54,652 nt of DNA from Hansschlegelia plantiphila (GTDB lineage: Bacteria; Pseudomonadota; Alphaproteobacteria; Rhizobiales; Methylopilaceae). Positions 1 through 9,649 of this stretch are shown piece by piece; position 1 is the first letter of the stretch; each line of letters begins with the position of its first letter. The stretch covers positions 1 through 54,652 of the forward strand of contig NZ_BSFI01000018.1 in assembly GCF_027922265.1 (NCBI RefSeq), in the 5' to 3' direction. A program made the translations under genes and the position numbers. The notes below the pieces were generated by a model. The model saw nothing but the letters and a program-made list of their open reading frames with translations. It searched no databases and was not told the DNA's origin.

Positions 1-284
1 GCGCGCTGCCCGAGATGGCGAAGACCGGCGCGCCGGTGATCTTCGACGCCACTCATTCCGTCCAGCAGCCGGGCGGGCAGGGGACGTCGTCCGGCGGTCA
101 GCGCGAATTCGTGCCGGTGCTGGCGCGGGCGGCGGTCGCCGTCGGCGTGGCGGGCGTGTTCATCGAGACCCATCCCGACCCCGATCACGCGCCCTCCGAT
201 GGACCCAACATGGTCCCGCTGAAAGAGATGGCGGCGCTCCTCGATCGGCTGATGGCGTTCGATCGGCTCGCCAAATCCGCCTGA
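1..284 (+). CDS. kdsA: 3-deoxy-8-phosphooctulonate synthase, C-terminal part
   Basis: KdsA condenses arabinose 5-phosphate with phosphoenolpyruvate to give Kdo 8-phosphate in the cytoplasm. Only the last ~93 residues lie in the window; the 5' end is cut by the window edge (codons run from base 3). The family motifs [12 protein letters not shown] and [18 protein letters not shown] are both visible, followed by the usual C-terminal helix. The other Kdo steps (KdsD, KdsC, KdsB) lie a few kb downstream, so this is probably part of a dedicated Kdo supply for capsule or LPS. The call is secure; the start cannot be judged. Confidence 0.95.
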   Translation, partial: ALPEMAKTGAPVIFDATHSVQQPGGQGTSSGGQREFVPVLARAAVAVGVAGVFIETHPDPDHAPSDGPNMVPLKEMAALLDRLMAFDRLAKSA

Positions 285-305
285 CGAGAGCGGGGAGGCT
301 CGGGC

Positions 306-944
306 TTAGGCTTCGCGCAGCGCCGGCGCCGCCTCGAACGGGAGCAGGCGGCGATCCCAATCCACGTTCCGGCGGATGATCGCCGCAGGCACGCCGGCGA
401 TCAGCACATAGGGCTCGTAGAACGACTTGTTCACGAACGACTTTGCGCCGACGATCGAATGCTCCGGGATGCGGACGCCCTTCGACACCACCGCGTCGAG
501 CCCGATCCAGACGTGATCTCCTATCGTCACCGAGCCCGGTCGGTTGAGCCGCAGGCCGGTCGTGCGATCGATGATGGAGTGCGAGTCCGAGGTCCTGATC
601 TCGATGCGCTTCGAGAACATGCAATCCTCCCCGATGGTCACGTCGCAGCCTTCGACGCTGTAGAGCGTGACGTGCTGGAACGTCGTTCGGGCGCCGATGC
701 GGACGGTCCGGCCGTTCCCCTTGATGACGATCCGGCCGTTCAGGATGCAGCCGTCTCCGATCGTCAGCCGGTTGCGCGACCCCTTCACGGTGATCTGCAG
801 ACCGGCGAGCTTGCCGCCCGAGCCGAGATCCACGCGGTTCCCGTCCCCTCCTATGGCTAGCACGGACGGCATGTCGGTCCGGTCTCCGGCATAGGTGACC
901 CTGTTGTTCCTCGGGTCGGTCTCGTCGAAGGGTTCGTCGGTCAC
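306..944 (-). CDS. left-handed beta-helix (hexapeptide-repeat) acyltransferase
   Basis: 212 residues rich in hexapeptide-type repeats, for example RLTIGDGC, VRIGARTTFQ and VTIGDHVWIG, the pattern of trimeric left-handed beta-helix O-acetyltransferases. The tail (VVSKGVRIPEHSIVGAKSFVNKS, then AGVPAAIIRRN) is the usual end of sugar or capsule acetyltransferases. The N-terminal ~30 residues are polar and not recognised. It lies 46 bp downstream of the beta-helix gene on the same strand, so the two are probably co-transcribed. Acetylation of a surface polysaccharide is inferred from the neighbours; the acceptor is unknown. Confidence 0.8.
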   Translation of the reverse strand: MTDEPFDETDPRNNRVTYAGDRTDMPSVLAIGGDGNRVDLGSGGKLAGLQITVKGSRNRLTIGDGCILNGRIVIKGNGRTVRIGARTTFQHVTLYSVEGCDVTIGEDCMFSKRIEIRTSDSHSIIDRTTGLRLNRPGSVTIGDHVWIGLDAVVSKGVRIPEHSIVGAKSFVNKSFYEPYVLIAGVPAAIIRRNVDWDRRLLPFEAAPALREA

Positions 945-990
945 GTGCGGCTCCCGGGCCGATGAATGAGCTGGTCGTCCACGTCCCGGC

Positions 991-2322
991 CTATCGGGCT
1001 CGGCCGCAGGTGTCGGCGTAATTCAAGCCCTTGAACGGCATGAGACCGGCGGCGCATCGCACGGCGGACGGCGAAGCCTCCCGGCCGTTCAGGTCGTTTT
1101 GGCCGAACTGCGAGGTCGAAGCGCCGAACGTGAAGACGTATCCGTCTCCCTCCGACCGACAGTGATTGCCGGAGACTGAAACATTCAGCACCGGGCGGCC
1201 GAGCATCTCGGACCGCGGCCCCGTCCCGACCACGACGCACGAGTCCGAGGCGGCGATGTCGTTGTTCACGACGCGGTTGCCGTCATCCTCGATGACGGCC
1301 GCCACGCCGATATCCGAAAAGACGTTGCCGGCGATGACGTTGTTCGGCGCGCGGTCGAGCACGTATCTGCCGTCGCCGTAATACGGGTCGCCGCAATCTG
1401 ACGAGGTCAGGATGCGGCTTTGCCGCGAAGCCGCCCAGACGCCGATGAGCGATCCCTGGATCAGGTTGTCCTCAATCCTGTTCCGCTCGCTCGGCATGAT
1501 GCGCTTGAAGTTCCGGCCGTGGCCGGAGACCGCCTCCTGGCAGTTCTTATACAGGTAGACCGCGCCGCCATTGCCGCGGAACGTGTTGCGGCGAATGACA
1601 TTGTCGCTCGACGAGTCGATCGCGATCCCCTCGCGCCGGCCGAGTCCTCTGCGGGCGTGACGCGGCGATCCGAGCCCGTTGGCGGCGATCTCGCTGCCTT
1701 CAACCGTCGTGCGCAGCGAGTGCGGCCCGATATAGACGCCGACTCCCGCGTTCCCGGTCAGGCGTGAGCCGGTTATCCGCACGTCCTGCGAGTAGGCCAG
1801 AACGTAGACGCCGGCGATCTCGTTGCCGGACGAGACGACGTTGTCGAGGGTGACGTCGCGGGTCGCGGCCTCGTATCGCGCTGCCGCCGTGTATCGCTTT
1901 TCGCGCACCGAGGCGGGCGATCGCCAGCCGACGACGATCCCGCTGCTGGTCGCGTTCGCGATGCGGCAGTTCCTGACGGTGACGCCGCTGACGCCGGCGC
2001 CAACGCCGATCTCGACGCCGAAGGGATGGCGGCGCGCAAGGTCGATCAGCGCGCCGCGGCAGTCGAGGGTGACCCCGCTCGTCTTCAGTACGATCGGCGC
2101 GTCGTAGACGCAGTTCGGCTCCAGCAGAACGCTCGGGCCTGACATGTCGGGCGGCGGGCACGCCGCGGACTGAGATTTCTCAGAAGTCGCCGGAGCGGCC
2201 CGCGGCGCTCCTGGAAGAAGTGCGACGCAGACAGCGAGGGTCGTCACAGCAGCCCGGACGGCTGCCGCCCGACGGCTCGGGCCGCCCAGCCGTAGGCCCT
2301 CCTGAAACTGTGTAGCCGCCAA
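991..2322 (-). CDS. secreted right-handed parallel beta-helix protein
   Basis: 443 residues. A twin-arginine-poor, Sec-like signal sequence occupies roughly residues 18-42 (hydrophobic run VRAAVTTLAVCVALLPG). The rest is a series of parallel beta-helix coils (PbH1 type), with phrases such as GVTVRNCRI, DVTLDNVVSSGNEIAGVYV, NRIEDNLIQGS and NNVIAGNVFSDI. Such proteins are often polysaccharide lyases, epimerases or periplasmic polymer-binding proteins (NosD/AlgG-like fold). The start is a TTG preceded by an AGGTGGG-like ribosome-binding site. It is first in a two-gene minus-strand unit with the acyltransferase and diverges from the capsule operon. A capsule-related role is inference; catalytic residues were not identified. 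Confidence 0.75.
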   Translation of the reverse strand: MAATQFQEGLRLGGPSRRAAAVRAAVTTLAVCVALLPGAPRAAPATSEKSQSAACPPPDMSGPSVLLEPNCVYDAPIVLKTSGVTLDCRGALIDLARRHPFGVEIGVGAGVSGVTVRNCRIANATSSGIVVGWRSPASVREKRYTAAARYEAATRDVTLDNVVSSGNEIAGVYVLAYSQDVRITGSRLTGNAGVGVYIGPHSLRTTVEGSEIAANGLGSPRHARRGLGRREGIAIDSSSDNVIRRNTFRGNGGAVYLYKNCQEAVSGHGRNFKRIMPSERNRIEDNLIQGSLIGVWAASRQSRILTSSDCGDPYYGDGRYVLDRAPNNVIAGNVFSDIGVAAVIEDDGNRVVNNDIAASDSCVVVGTGPRSEMLGRPVLNVSVSGNHCRSEGDGYVFTFGASTSQFGQNDLNGREASPSAVRCAAGLMPFKGLNYADTCGRAR

Positions 2323-2574
2323 AAGGACCCACCTGGCCGCGGGCGTTCAGTCAACGCAAGCGCAACAAACCCGAAGCTTATGATAATACGCAAGCAATGA
2401 CAGTTTCATGACATTCATATACTTGTAACAACTGTAATGATTGTCACACCAATGAGAATCATACTTGTTTGTGACGGAACGCACATTTATCGTCCAAATA
2501 CAGTCTGAAACGGCAGGGCGGCGATGCTGTCGTCTTTCATCGTCGGTGATCGGCTCTCGTTCAGGAGATCGCGT
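2323..2574. promoter_or_regulatory. divergent AT-rich intergenic region upstream of the capsule operon
   Basis: About 250 bp separating the minus-strand beta-helix gene from the plus-strand kdsD gene. It is far more AT-rich than its surroundings. It contains a repeated element, CATATACTTGT near 2415-2425 and CATACTTGTTTG near 2460-2471, in an otherwise TGACA/TGTCA-rich stretch. It most likely holds the divergent promoters. No -10/-35 pair could be assigned with confidence. Confidence 0.4.
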
Positions 2575-3591
2575 ATGGATATGGCAGTGCAGCAGCAGAG
2601 TGACGCGCTGGCTTCCGGCCGGGCGTTCTCCGCTTCCGTGAACTCTGCGCTGCGAACTGTCGACGTCGAGGTCGCCGGCGTCGCGCGCCTCCGAAAGTCT
2701 CTGGAAGGCGCGCTCGGCGCAGTCTTCGAGGATGCGGTGGATCTCATCGACCGCTCCGCGGGCCGGACGATCGTCACCGGCATGGGCAAGAGCGGGCACA
2801 TCGGCCGCAAGATCGCCGCCACCCTCGCCTCGACCGGCACCCCGGCCTTTTTCGTGCATCCCGCGGAAGCGAGCCATGGCGACCTCGGCATGATCACGGC
2901 CGATGACGTGGTGCTCGCTTTGTCCTGGTCAGGCGAGACGGCGGAGCTCCGCGACCTCGTGAACTATGCGGGCCGCTTCAGGGTGCCGCTGGTGGCGATC
3001 ACCTCGAATGGCGGCAGCGCGCTCGGCAAGGCGGCCGATCTGGCGCTCGTCCTTCCGGCGGTCGCGGAGGCGTGCCCGCACGGGCTTGCGCCCACGACCT
3101 CGACCTTGATGCAGCTCGCGCTCGGCGACGCGCTCTCGGTCGCGCTGCTCGAGCGTCGGCGGTTCACGCGGCATGAGTTCAAGCGGTTCCATCCCGGCGG
3201 CAAGCTGGGCGGCGTGCTGACGCTCGTGAAGGACGTCATGCGGTCGGGCGAGTCGGCTCCGGTCGTCCGCTCTGGAGCCGGCATGGCGGAGGCGCTGATC
3301 ATGATGTCGGCCAAGAGCCTCGGCTGCGTCGCCGTCGCCGACGCCTCGGGCGCGCTGATCGGTGTGATCACGGACGGCGACCTGCGACGGCATATGGGGC
3401 CTCAGCTCACCAACATGGCGGTCGACGCCGTCATGACCCGCGCGCCGCAGACCATATCGGGCGACGAACTCGCCGCCACCGCGCTGAGCGAGATGCAAGC
3501 GAACGTGATCTCGGCCCTGTTCGTGGTGGACAAGGGGCCGGGCATCGGCGTCGTGCACATGCACGACCTGATCAAGCTCGGGGTCGCCTGA
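2575..3591 (+). CDS. kdsD: D-arabinose-5-phosphate isomerase (KpsF/GutQ/KdsD family)
   Basis: Interconverts ribulose 5-phosphate and arabinose 5-phosphate, the first committed step to Kdo. An N-terminal SIS domain carries TGMGKSGHIGRKIAATLAS and the HPAEASHGDLGM phosphosugar-binding segment. Two C-terminal CBS domains follow (VMRSGESAPVV..., VMTRAPQTIS...). The ATG at 2575 is chosen because AGGAGA lies 6 nt upstream; an in-frame ATG at 2524 has no such site. This gives 338 residues, close to the family's ~330. It opens an operon with the capsule protein starting 4 bp later, so it may be the capsule-dedicated (KpsF) copy. Confidence 0.93.
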   Translation: MDMAVQQQSDALASGRAFSASVNSALRTVDVEVAGVARLRKSLEGALGAVFEDAVDLIDRSAGRTIVTGMGKSGHIGRKIAATLASTGTPAFFVHPAEASHGDLGMITADDVVLALSWSGETAELRDLVNYAGRFRVPLVAITSNGGSALGKAADLALVLPAVAEACPHGLAPTTSTLMQLALGDALSVALLERRRFTRHEFKRFHPGGKLGGVLTLVKDVMRSGESAPVVRSGAGMAEALIMMSAKSLGCVAVADASGALIGVITDGDLRRHMGPQLTNMAVDAVMTRAPQTISGDELAATALSEMQANVISALFVVDKGPGIGVVHMHDLIKLGVA

Positions 3592-3595
3592 AGCC

Positions 3596-5536
3596 GTGGA
3601 GGCCCTTCCTTCCGCCCGAACGCGCCTGTCGTCCGAAGAGGTCACGGCTCTTTCGCCCGCCGCCTTCGCCGGACTGCGGCTCGTGCCGCCGGAGCCTCGG
3701 CCCGAGCCGGCTCCTCCGGCCGTTCGAACGCGTCGTCGCGCTTGGTTCGCCGACCGGGCCCAGCTGGAATCCGCCGCGCTCGCCCTGATGAAGGCGAAGA
3801 ATTTCGCGGCGGCCGAACGCAGGCTGGTCCGCCTCGCCCTGACCGGGCCGATCAGCGACATCTGCTACCTCGATTATGTCCGCAAGGTCATCTATCCGAG
3901 GCATGCGACCCGAACGGCCGACATCGGCCGCAGCCGCGATCTCACGCGATTCCAGGCGCACATGAATCGCGCCTTCGTCCTCGCCGGAGAAGGCGATCTC
4001 GCCGGCGCGCAGGATCAGCTGCACGAGTTGCTGAAGCTCACCGGGCCGAACGCCGACGTCTGGCACGCGATCTGGTTCATCTGCCGCTACGGCGGAGAGA
4101 TCGACGCCTCGGTGACTGCGGGGCAGAAGTATCTGGAGCTGACGCCCGGCGTAAAATTCCGCTTCGCCAAAGGTCTAGCGCTCGCCGCCGAGCGCATCGG
4201 ACGGATCGGCGTGATGAAATTCGCGCTTAAGCGCGCAATCAAGGACGCCAAGGAGTGCGAGAAGCAGCCGAAGCTGTTCAAGCGTGAATATGTGCGGCTC
4301 GCCCGGTTCTGGCTCGACGTCTATGATCTCGAACGCGCCGAGCGGGTGCTGGCGCTGGCGCGCAAGCGCAAGCTTTCCGGCGTCGACGACCTCGCCGAGA
4401 CGCTCGCGCTGGTGCGGAGCGAGGCGAAGGACTGGCTCCACCACGCCGAAGCCGCTCGGCTCGATCTCCAGAGGCGCATCAAGGGCGTGAAGATGCCGAC
4501 GCCGCCGCGCGCGGTGGAGGTGGTGCTGCCCTCGGCGGCGCTGACCTTCAAGCCGAGCGAGAACCGGCTGTTCCGCTCAACGCTTCGGTGCGTGCACACC
4601 GAGATATTCGCCGCGCTCGAGACGACCGGGCGGCCGGTCCGCATCCGGTCGAAGCTCGACAGTCAGACCGTCGTGCCCGGGCGGAAGGACAGACGGCTGG
4701 TGTCGTACCACACGCAGGACGCGCCCGGCCTGAGCATCCATTTCAAGGAGGCCTACCATCCCGGCTATATCACCCTCGATCCGCAGGGTTACGCGGGCTG
4801 GTGTTCGGTCGCCGATCTCGAACTCGACGCGCTGAAGCTCGGCGCCGTCAGCCTGGAGAAGGCCGAGACGTTCTTCCATGAGCGCGCCACGACGCTGATC
4901 TCGAAAAACGTCTCGAAGTATGAGCAGCCCGATATCGCCGCGCAGGCGCTGCCGACGCCTTATCTGTTCGTCGGCCTCCAGATCATCAACGACTCGGTGC
5001 AGCGGCTGGCCCACATGCCGATGCTCACAATGCTTCAGGAGGTTTCGGACTACTGCCGCCTCAACGGCCTCAACCTCGTGGTCAAACGGCATCCCCTGTG
5101 CACCTCGCCTGCGGTGGCGGAGCGTCTGAGGGCCGGAGAGGCGACGGGCGAGTTCATCGTCTCGTCCGCTTCGGTGCATCAGCTCATCCGCGGCGCCACC
5201 GCCATCTGCGTGGTGAACTCCGGGGTGGGCTTCGAGGCGCTGTTCCACCTGAAGCCTGTCTACCTGTTCGGCAAGAGCGACTATCGGCACGCCTGCTACG
5301 AGGTCAGGCGGCCCGGCGACTTCACCGCGATGTTCCGCGGCGAGCTTCCGTTGCTGCCGTCCGCGACGCTCAAGCGCTACATCTACTGGCTGCACCATTC
5401 CCACTTCATCGACTGCAGCGACTCCGAGACCGCGAGAGCCGAGATCCGCGCCCGAGTCCTCAAATATATCGACAGCAAGAAGAGCAGGAACTTCTTCGAC
5501 TCCCTGCGCCGGGGGATCGCATCGCGGTTTTTCTAG
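3596..5536 (+). CDS. capsule polysaccharide biosynthesis protein, KpsS/KpsC-like
   Basis: 646 residues with a GTG start just after the kdsD stop. The C-terminal third carries the capsule-synthesis family signature: KRHPLC near residue 496, then a segment with VVNSGVGFEALF near 539 and a KPVYLFGKSDYRH stretch. This is the pattern of KpsS/KpsC-type Kdo transferases that build the poly-Kdo linker of lipid-anchored capsules. The N-terminal half is basic and helical, perhaps repeat-containing, and longer than in a typical KpsS. Placement between the Kdo isomerase and the Kdo activation gene fits a linker-building role. The exact enzyme activity is inferred. Confidence 0.75.
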   Translation: MEALPSARTRLSSEEVTALSPAAFAGLRLVPPEPRPEPAPPAVRTRRRAWFADRAQLESAALALMKAKNFAAAERRLVRLALTGPISDICYLDYVRKVIYPRHATRTADIGRSRDLTRFQAHMNRAFVLAGEGDLAGAQDQLHELLKLTGPNADVWHAIWFICRYGGEIDASVTAGQKYLELTPGVKFRFAKGLALAAERIGRIGVMKFALKRAIKDAKECEKQPKLFKREYVRLARFWLDVYDLERAERVLALARKRKLSGVDDLAETLALVRSEAKDWLHHAEAARLDLQRRIKGVKMPTPPRAVEVVLPSAALTFKPSENRLFRSTLRCVHTEIFAALETTGRPVRIRSKLDSQTVVPGRKDRRLVSYHTQDAPGLSIHFKEAYHPGYITLDPQGYAGWCSVADLELDALKLGAVSLEKAETFFHERATTLISKNVSKYEQPDIAAQALPTPYLFVGLQIINDSVQRLAHMPMLTMLQEVSDYCRLNGLNLVVKRHPLCTSPAVAERLRAGEATGEFIVSSASVHQLIRGATAICVVNSGVGFEALFHLKPVYLFGKSDYRHACYEVRRPGDFTAMFRGELPLLPSATLKRYIYWLHHSHFIDCSDSETARAEIRARVLKYIDSKKSRNFFDSLRRGIASRFF

Positions 5537-5566
5537 GGGCGGGCGGCAATAAGACGGGGCGTAAAC

Positions 5567-6667
5567 TTGACGAGAAACGACATGATCCGGATGGTCTCCG
5601 AGGCGCCGCTCTACCGGCGGAATCATCAAAAGTCCGACTATGCGCGTCCGACCTTCATCGTCTGCGACGTCGACGAGATGGAGAAGGCCAGCAAATGGTT
5701 CAAATCGGCGGCCGGCCGCAACGCCGAGTTCATCGGCGGCCTGCAGGGGCAGCGGGACCTCACCGTCATCGGCAATGTCGACGTGCAGCAGCTTCGCGAG
5801 CGGCCTGAGCTCGCCGTCGTGGCGTTCGGCCGGCAGGTGCGCCGTAAATGCATCGGGCTGGCGCTCAACGGCTTCCGCAACGTGCTGTTCCGCGAGGACC
5901 AGAAGTATCGCGGAGGCCGCACCCAGTTCAACTTTCTAGAGAAGAACGGATCTGCGCTGTCCGAACTCTTCGATTTGCTTGCGGACGACGAGAGCCGGCT
6001 GACGTTGAGCTCAATCATCCGCCACCGCATCTCCGGCGACCACGGCTTTCTGCGGATCGCGGACTATCCCGAATACAATCATCCGCAGGTCAGAGCGCTG
6101 GGTGGATATGCGGTGATCGACGCCGGCGCCTATGACGGGCGGACGTCGCTCGATTTCGCCCGCGGCGTCGGGGCGGGCGGCAAGGTCTACGCCTTCGAGC
6201 CCGACAGGTCGAACGTGAAGCGGATCGAGCGCGCGCTCGCCGACGAACTGACCGCGGACCACGGGACGGTCGAGATCGTCGAGGCGGCGCTCACGGATCA
6301 GGAAGGCTTCGTGCGCCTCAAGGCGAGCGCATCCGGCTCCTCCAACATCGACGACGACGGCGACACCATCGTGCGTTCGACCTCGGTCGACAGCTTCCTC
6401 TCCGAGGACGCCTCCCGCCGGTGCGACCTCATCAGCATCGACGTCGAAGGATTCGAGCAGGCGGTGCTCTCAGGCGCCAAGGACACTTTGGCCTCGAAGC
6501 GCCCGATGCTGCAGGTCAGCATCTATCACTCGATAGAGCACCTGTTCGAGATCCCGCTTTCGTTGGCGAAGATCCTTCCGGACTACAAATTCTATCTTGG
6601 ACATCACAACAGCTACAGCACGGAAAGCGATCTCTACGCGGTTCCCGTCGAGCGGGTTGCGAGCTGA
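5567..6667 (+). CDS. FkbM family methyltransferase
   Basis: 366 residues. The SAM-binding motif [12 protein letters not shown] falls near residue 183, followed by [15 protein letters not shown]. The FkbM signature [15 protein letters not shown] lies near 289. The N-terminal ~170 residues form an additional domain that I do not recognise (it begins [18 protein letters not shown]). Either TTG 5567 or ATG 5582 could be the start; neither has a clear ribosome-binding site. It sits between the capsule protein and kdsC-kdsB, so O-methylation of the surface polysaccharide is the natural inference. Confidence 0.8.
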   Translation: MTRNDMIRMVSEAPLYRRNHQKSDYARPTFIVCDVDEMEKASKWFKSAAGRNAEFIGGLQGQRDLTVIGNVDVQQLRERPELAVVAFGRQVRRKCIGLALNGFRNVLFREDQKYRGGRTQFNFLEKNGSALSELFDLLADDESRLTLSSIIRHRISGDHGFLRIADYPEYNHPQVRALGGYAVIDAGAYDGRTSLDFARGVGAGGKVYAFEPDRSNVKRIERALADELTADHGTVEIVEAALTDQEGFVRLKASASGSSNIDDDGDTIVRSTSVDSFLSEDASRRCDLISIDVEGFEQAVLSGAKDTLASKRPMLQVSIYHSIEHLFEIPLSLAKILPDYKFYLGHHNSYSTESDLYAVPVERVAS

Positions 6668-6669
6668 CC

Positions 6670-7974
6670 ATGCTTCGGCGGATCGCCCGGCCCGAGCCGC
6701 TCGCTTTCCCGGCGCGGGCGAAGGCGCTGGTGATGGATTTCGACGGGGTGTTCACCGACGATCGGGTGCTCGTCGACCAGGACGGCCGCGAGGCGGTGTT
6801 CGCCAGCCGTTCCGACGGCATGGGGCTCGACCGGTTGCGCGATCTGACCGCGATCCGGACGCTGATCCTGTCGAAGGAGTCCAATCCGGTGGTCTCGGCA
6901 AGGGCGAGGAAGCTCAGGATCGAGGTCCGGCAGGGCGTTCTGAACAAGCTTCCAGAGCTCGACCGCTGGCTCGAGGAGAACGGCCTCGCGCGCGAGGACG
7001 CCGTCTATATCGGCAATGACGTCAACGATCTCGACTGCCTGCGGGCTGTCGGTTTCCCGGTCGCGCCCTCCGACGCGCGGCCGGAAGCGCTCGCCGCCGC
7101 GCGCCAGGTCACCTCCGCGCCCGGCGGCCGCGGCGCGTTGCGGGAACTGTGCGAGGCGCTGATCGAGGCGGTCTCGACGACGGCCGCGGCGCGGTCCGCC
7201 ATACGGCCTGTCGTGCTGATCCCCGCGCGGCTCGGAGCCAGCCGGCTGCCGAACAAACCGCTGGCGGACATCGCCGGCGAGCCGATGATCACGCATGTCT
7301 GGCGGCGAGCGAGCGAGGCCGGCGTCGGGCCGGTGATCGTCGCGACCGATTCCGCCGAGGTTGCCGAGGCCGTCGCCCGCGTCGGCGGCCGGGCGGAGCT
7401 GACCCGCGCCGACCACGCCTCCGGCTCAGACCGGATCTCCGAGGCGCTCGCGGCCGTCGATCCGGATTGCGACTTCAACGTCGTGCTCAACGTCCAGGGC
7501 GACCTGCCGACGATCGACCCGGAGGCGATACGCCGAAGCCTGACGCCGCTCGACGACCCGGAGGTCGAGATCGCGACGCTGGTCGCCGAGATCCGCCGCG
7601 AGGAGGAGAAGACCGCGCCGAGCGTCGTCAAGATGATCGGCTCGGAGATCGATCCCGGCCGCTTCCGCTGTCTGTACTTCACTCGCGCGGCCGCTCCCTG
7701 GGGGCCGGGGCCGCTTCATCATCATATCGGGCTCTACGCCTACCGCCGCGCGGCGCTGGAACGCTTCGTGGCTCTGCCGCCCTCGCCGCTCGAGCGGCGC
7801 GAGAAGCTCGAGCAGCTAAGGGCGATCGAAGCCGGCATGCGCGTCGACGCCGTCGCGGTGGAGGTCGTGCCCCTCGGCGTCGACACGCCTGAGGATCTGG
7901 CGCGGGCGAGGGAGATCATGGGGCAGCCGCTTTCGGCGCCCGGCTCAGCTGATACCGCGTCTCGGAGAGCGTGA
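6670..7974 (+). CDS. kdsB: KdsC-KdsB fusion: Kdo-8-phosphate phosphatase / CMP-Kdo synthetase
   Basis: 434 residues carrying two enzymes that are usually separate. Residues ~1-175 are a KdsC-type HAD phosphatase: nucleophile motif DFDGVFTDD near residue 20 and [10 protein letters not shown] near 117. Residues ~178-434 are a KdsB cytidylyltransferase: [18 protein letters not shown], then [11 protein letters not shown] and [11 protein letters not shown]. Together they convert Kdo 8-phosphate to Kdo and then CMP-Kdo. The ATG at 6670 is 2 nt after the FkbM stop; the open frame extends upstream but overlaps FkbM, so the internal ATG is preferred. With kdsA and kdsD it completes a local Kdo pathway. 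Confidence 0.92.
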   Translation: MLRRIARPEPLAFPARAKALVMDFDGVFTDDRVLVDQDGREAVFASRSDGMGLDRLRDLTAIRTLILSKESNPVVSARARKLRIEVRQGVLNKLPELDRWLEENGLAREDAVYIGNDVNDLDCLRAVGFPVAPSDARPEALAAARQVTSAPGGRGALRELCEALIEAVSTTAAARSAIRPVVLIPARLGASRLPNKPLADIAGEPMITHVWRRASEAGVGPVIVATDSAEVAEAVARVGGRAELTRADHASGSDRISEALAAVDPDCDFNVVLNVQGDLPTIDPEAIRRSLTPLDDPEVEIATLVAEIRREEEKTAPSVVKMIGSEIDPGRFRCLYFTRAAAPWGPGPLHHHIGLYAYRRAALERFVALPPSPLERREKLEQLRAIEAGMRVDAVAVEVVPLGVDTPEDLARAREIMGQPLSAPGSADTASRRA

Positions 7975-8058
7975 CTCGGTGGGGCATCGTCGCGGTAATC
8001 GGCTGAGCTCATGACGGCCGGCGAAGCCCGAAAGCCCGATTATTCTGCGGTAGCGCCA

Positions 8059-8159
8059 GATTGACTCCGTTCGGGCGGGCACCAAGCAGGCGATTGTTAT
8101 TGATCTGCTGGCGCGGCCGGGCGGAGCAACGCTCAGCGATCGACGCCACGGGCTGGCTG
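8059..8159 (+). repeat. direct repeat, left copy (partner 54424-54529)
   Basis: 101 bp aligning with 106 bp at 54424-54529 in the same orientation, with about seven mismatches and one 5-nt deletion. The central ~40 bp are identical. Both copies are part of DUF3489 genes. They bracket the sulfur, phosphonate and metal genes. Confidence 0.85.
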
Positions 8160-8283
8160 CCGCACACGACCCGGGGCGGTGCTGAGCGGCCTGCGCAAGA
8201 AGGGCTTTGATCTCACCTCCGAGAAGCCGGATGAGGGCGAACGTCGCTACTCCATCACGGCAGCAGCTCAGGCGTCCGCCTGA
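8059..8283 (+). pseudogene. DUF3489 protein remnant (C-terminal half, frameshifted)
   Basis: Frame from 8060 reads an intact helix-turn-helix-like segment (GTKQAIVIDLLARPGGATLS). It then loses frame by a 5-nt deletion relative to the second copy at 54424. After another shift it continues as LSGLRKKGFDLTSEKP and ends at TGA 8281-8283. The N-terminal half is absent. DUF3489 genes in alphaproteobacteria often accompany DUF2924 genes and mobile DNA, and a DUF2924 remnant follows directly. Confidence 0.7.
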
Positions 8284-8285
8284 CC

Positions 8286-8520
8286 ATGCCCGGCGATCCC
8301 GCGAGGATGGAAGCCGACCTGGTGCGTCTGGGCGAGCTCGACTTCGCGACGCTCAGGGCGCGGTGGCGCAGCGTGACCAGCCGCGCCGCGCCGGCGGGCG
8401 TCCGTCGCGACAAGCTTGGCGGCCTCATGCGCACGCCCCGGCAACCGCCGGCGATGGGGCTGGATCGCCGCACGCAGCCCCTGAACCTCGAGCGTGATCG
8501 AAGCGGCGGCGCGCGGGATC
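8286..8520 (+). pseudogene. DUF2924 protein remnant
   Basis: Starting at ATG 8286 the translation reads ADLVRLGELDFATLRARWRS and then VRRDKLGGLMR, the typical start of DUF2924 proteins (a short domain next to recombinase or DUF3489 genes). After about 45 residues the family pattern stops and the frame runs into unrelated sequence, so it is probably broken. The right boundary is approximate. From 7975 to 8058 and from 8520 to 8606 nothing else is recognised. Confidence 0.5.
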
Positions 8521-8606
8521 CCGGGTCCCAAACACGTGACGCAACCTGCAGGCGCGTTGCGCAAAAGAACGGGCGCGGCCCAGCAGGCGCGCCGGGCCAT
8601 CCGGCG

Positions 8607-9617
8607 TTATTTCCCGAGGGTCGTCATGATTTCGGCTTTGATCGGCGCCGGCAGAGGAACGTACTGGAGCGATCGGGCCGCATCGTCGCCGTGGGCGAAC
8701 GCCCATGAGAAGAACTTCATCACCGCCTCCGACGTGCCGGCCTTGTGCGATCCCATTGGCACCAGGACGAAGGTCGGAGTGACGATCGGCCAGCTCTGTT
8801 CTCCCGGCGTGTCGGTGAGGTCGACGGCGAAGTGCGCCGCGGATTTCCAGTCGGCGCTCTCGACCGCCGCGGCGAAGGTTTCTCCGGAGGGCGCCACGAA
8901 GCGGCCGGCCTTGTTCCTGAGCTGGATCGTCGTCAGGTGGTTCGCCACGGCGTAGGAGAATTCGGCGTAGGCGATGCTGCCCGCCGTCACCGGCGTCGTC
9001 GTGGCCGCTCCGAAGCTCCCCTTGACGCCCGCGCCGACCGGCCAGTCCAACGTCATGCCGACGCCCATCCGCTTGCGCCACGCCTCGCTCGCCTTCGACA
9101 GGTATCTGGACAGGGCGTAAGTCCCGCCAGATCCGCCGGCGTGGTAGAGCAGCGCGATCTCCATCTTGGGCAGCTTGAGCCCGGGGTTGAGGCTCGCGAT
9201 GCGGGCGTCATCCCACCGCCGGATGTTCCCCATGAAGATGTCGGCCAGCGCGTCGGCGGTGAGCCGAAGTTCGTTCGACCGGACGCCCGGCAGATTGACG
9301 ACCACCGCATAGCCGCCGGCGACGGTGGGAAATTGCAGGATGTCGCCCTGCTTGAGCTTGTCGTCGTCCATCGGCACGTCCGAGGCGCCGAAATCGGTCA
9401 GGCCCTTCAAGACCTGGTTCTGACCGATGCCCGAGCCGGAGGGCTGGTAGTTCAGATGCAGGCCCGTCTCCTTCGCCTCCTCGGACGCCCACCGGCTGTA
9501 GATGGGCTGGGCGAAGGCGGAGCCGGTGCCGAGGATCGTCGTCTCGGCGGTCCGTCCTTCCTGCGAGAAGGCGGCGACGACAGCGAGCGCAAGCAGGCTC
9601 GTCGGGAAAACACGCAT
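8607..9617 (-). CDS. PstS-family phosphate/phosphonate ABC transporter substrate-binding protein
   Basis: 336 residues with a clear signal peptide (VFPTSLLALAVVAAFS). PstS family features: GTGSAFAQPIYSRW at the N-terminus, YQPSGSGIGQNQ, then TDFGASDVPM and AGGYAVVVNLPGV. The ATG at 9617 has AAGGAGA 6 nt upstream, which decides it over an upstream in-frame codon. It lies 32 bp downstream of phnA on the same strand. No Pst permease or ATPase is present here, so it would need to work with transporters elsewhere, or serve phosphate or phosphonoacetate capture. Confidence 0.88.
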   Translation of the reverse strand: MRVFPTSLLALAVVAAFSQEGRTAETTILGTGSAFAQPIYSRWASEEAKETGLHLNYQPSGSGIGQNQVLKGLTDFGASDVPMDDDKLKQGDILQFPTVAGGYAVVVNLPGVRSNELRLTADALADIFMGNIRRWDDARIASLNPGLKLPKMEIALLYHAGGSGGTYALSRYLSKASEAWRKRMGVGMTLDWPVGAGVKGSFGAATTTPVTAGSIAYAEFSYAVANHLTTIQLRNKAGRFVAPSGETFAAAVESADWKSAAHFAVDLTDTPGEQSWPIVTPTFVLVPMGSHKAGTSEAVMKFFSWAFAHGDDAARSLQYVPLPAPIKAEIMTTLGK

Positions 9618-9649
9618 GGGGACTTCTCCTTGGAGCGTCACGTCCGGCT

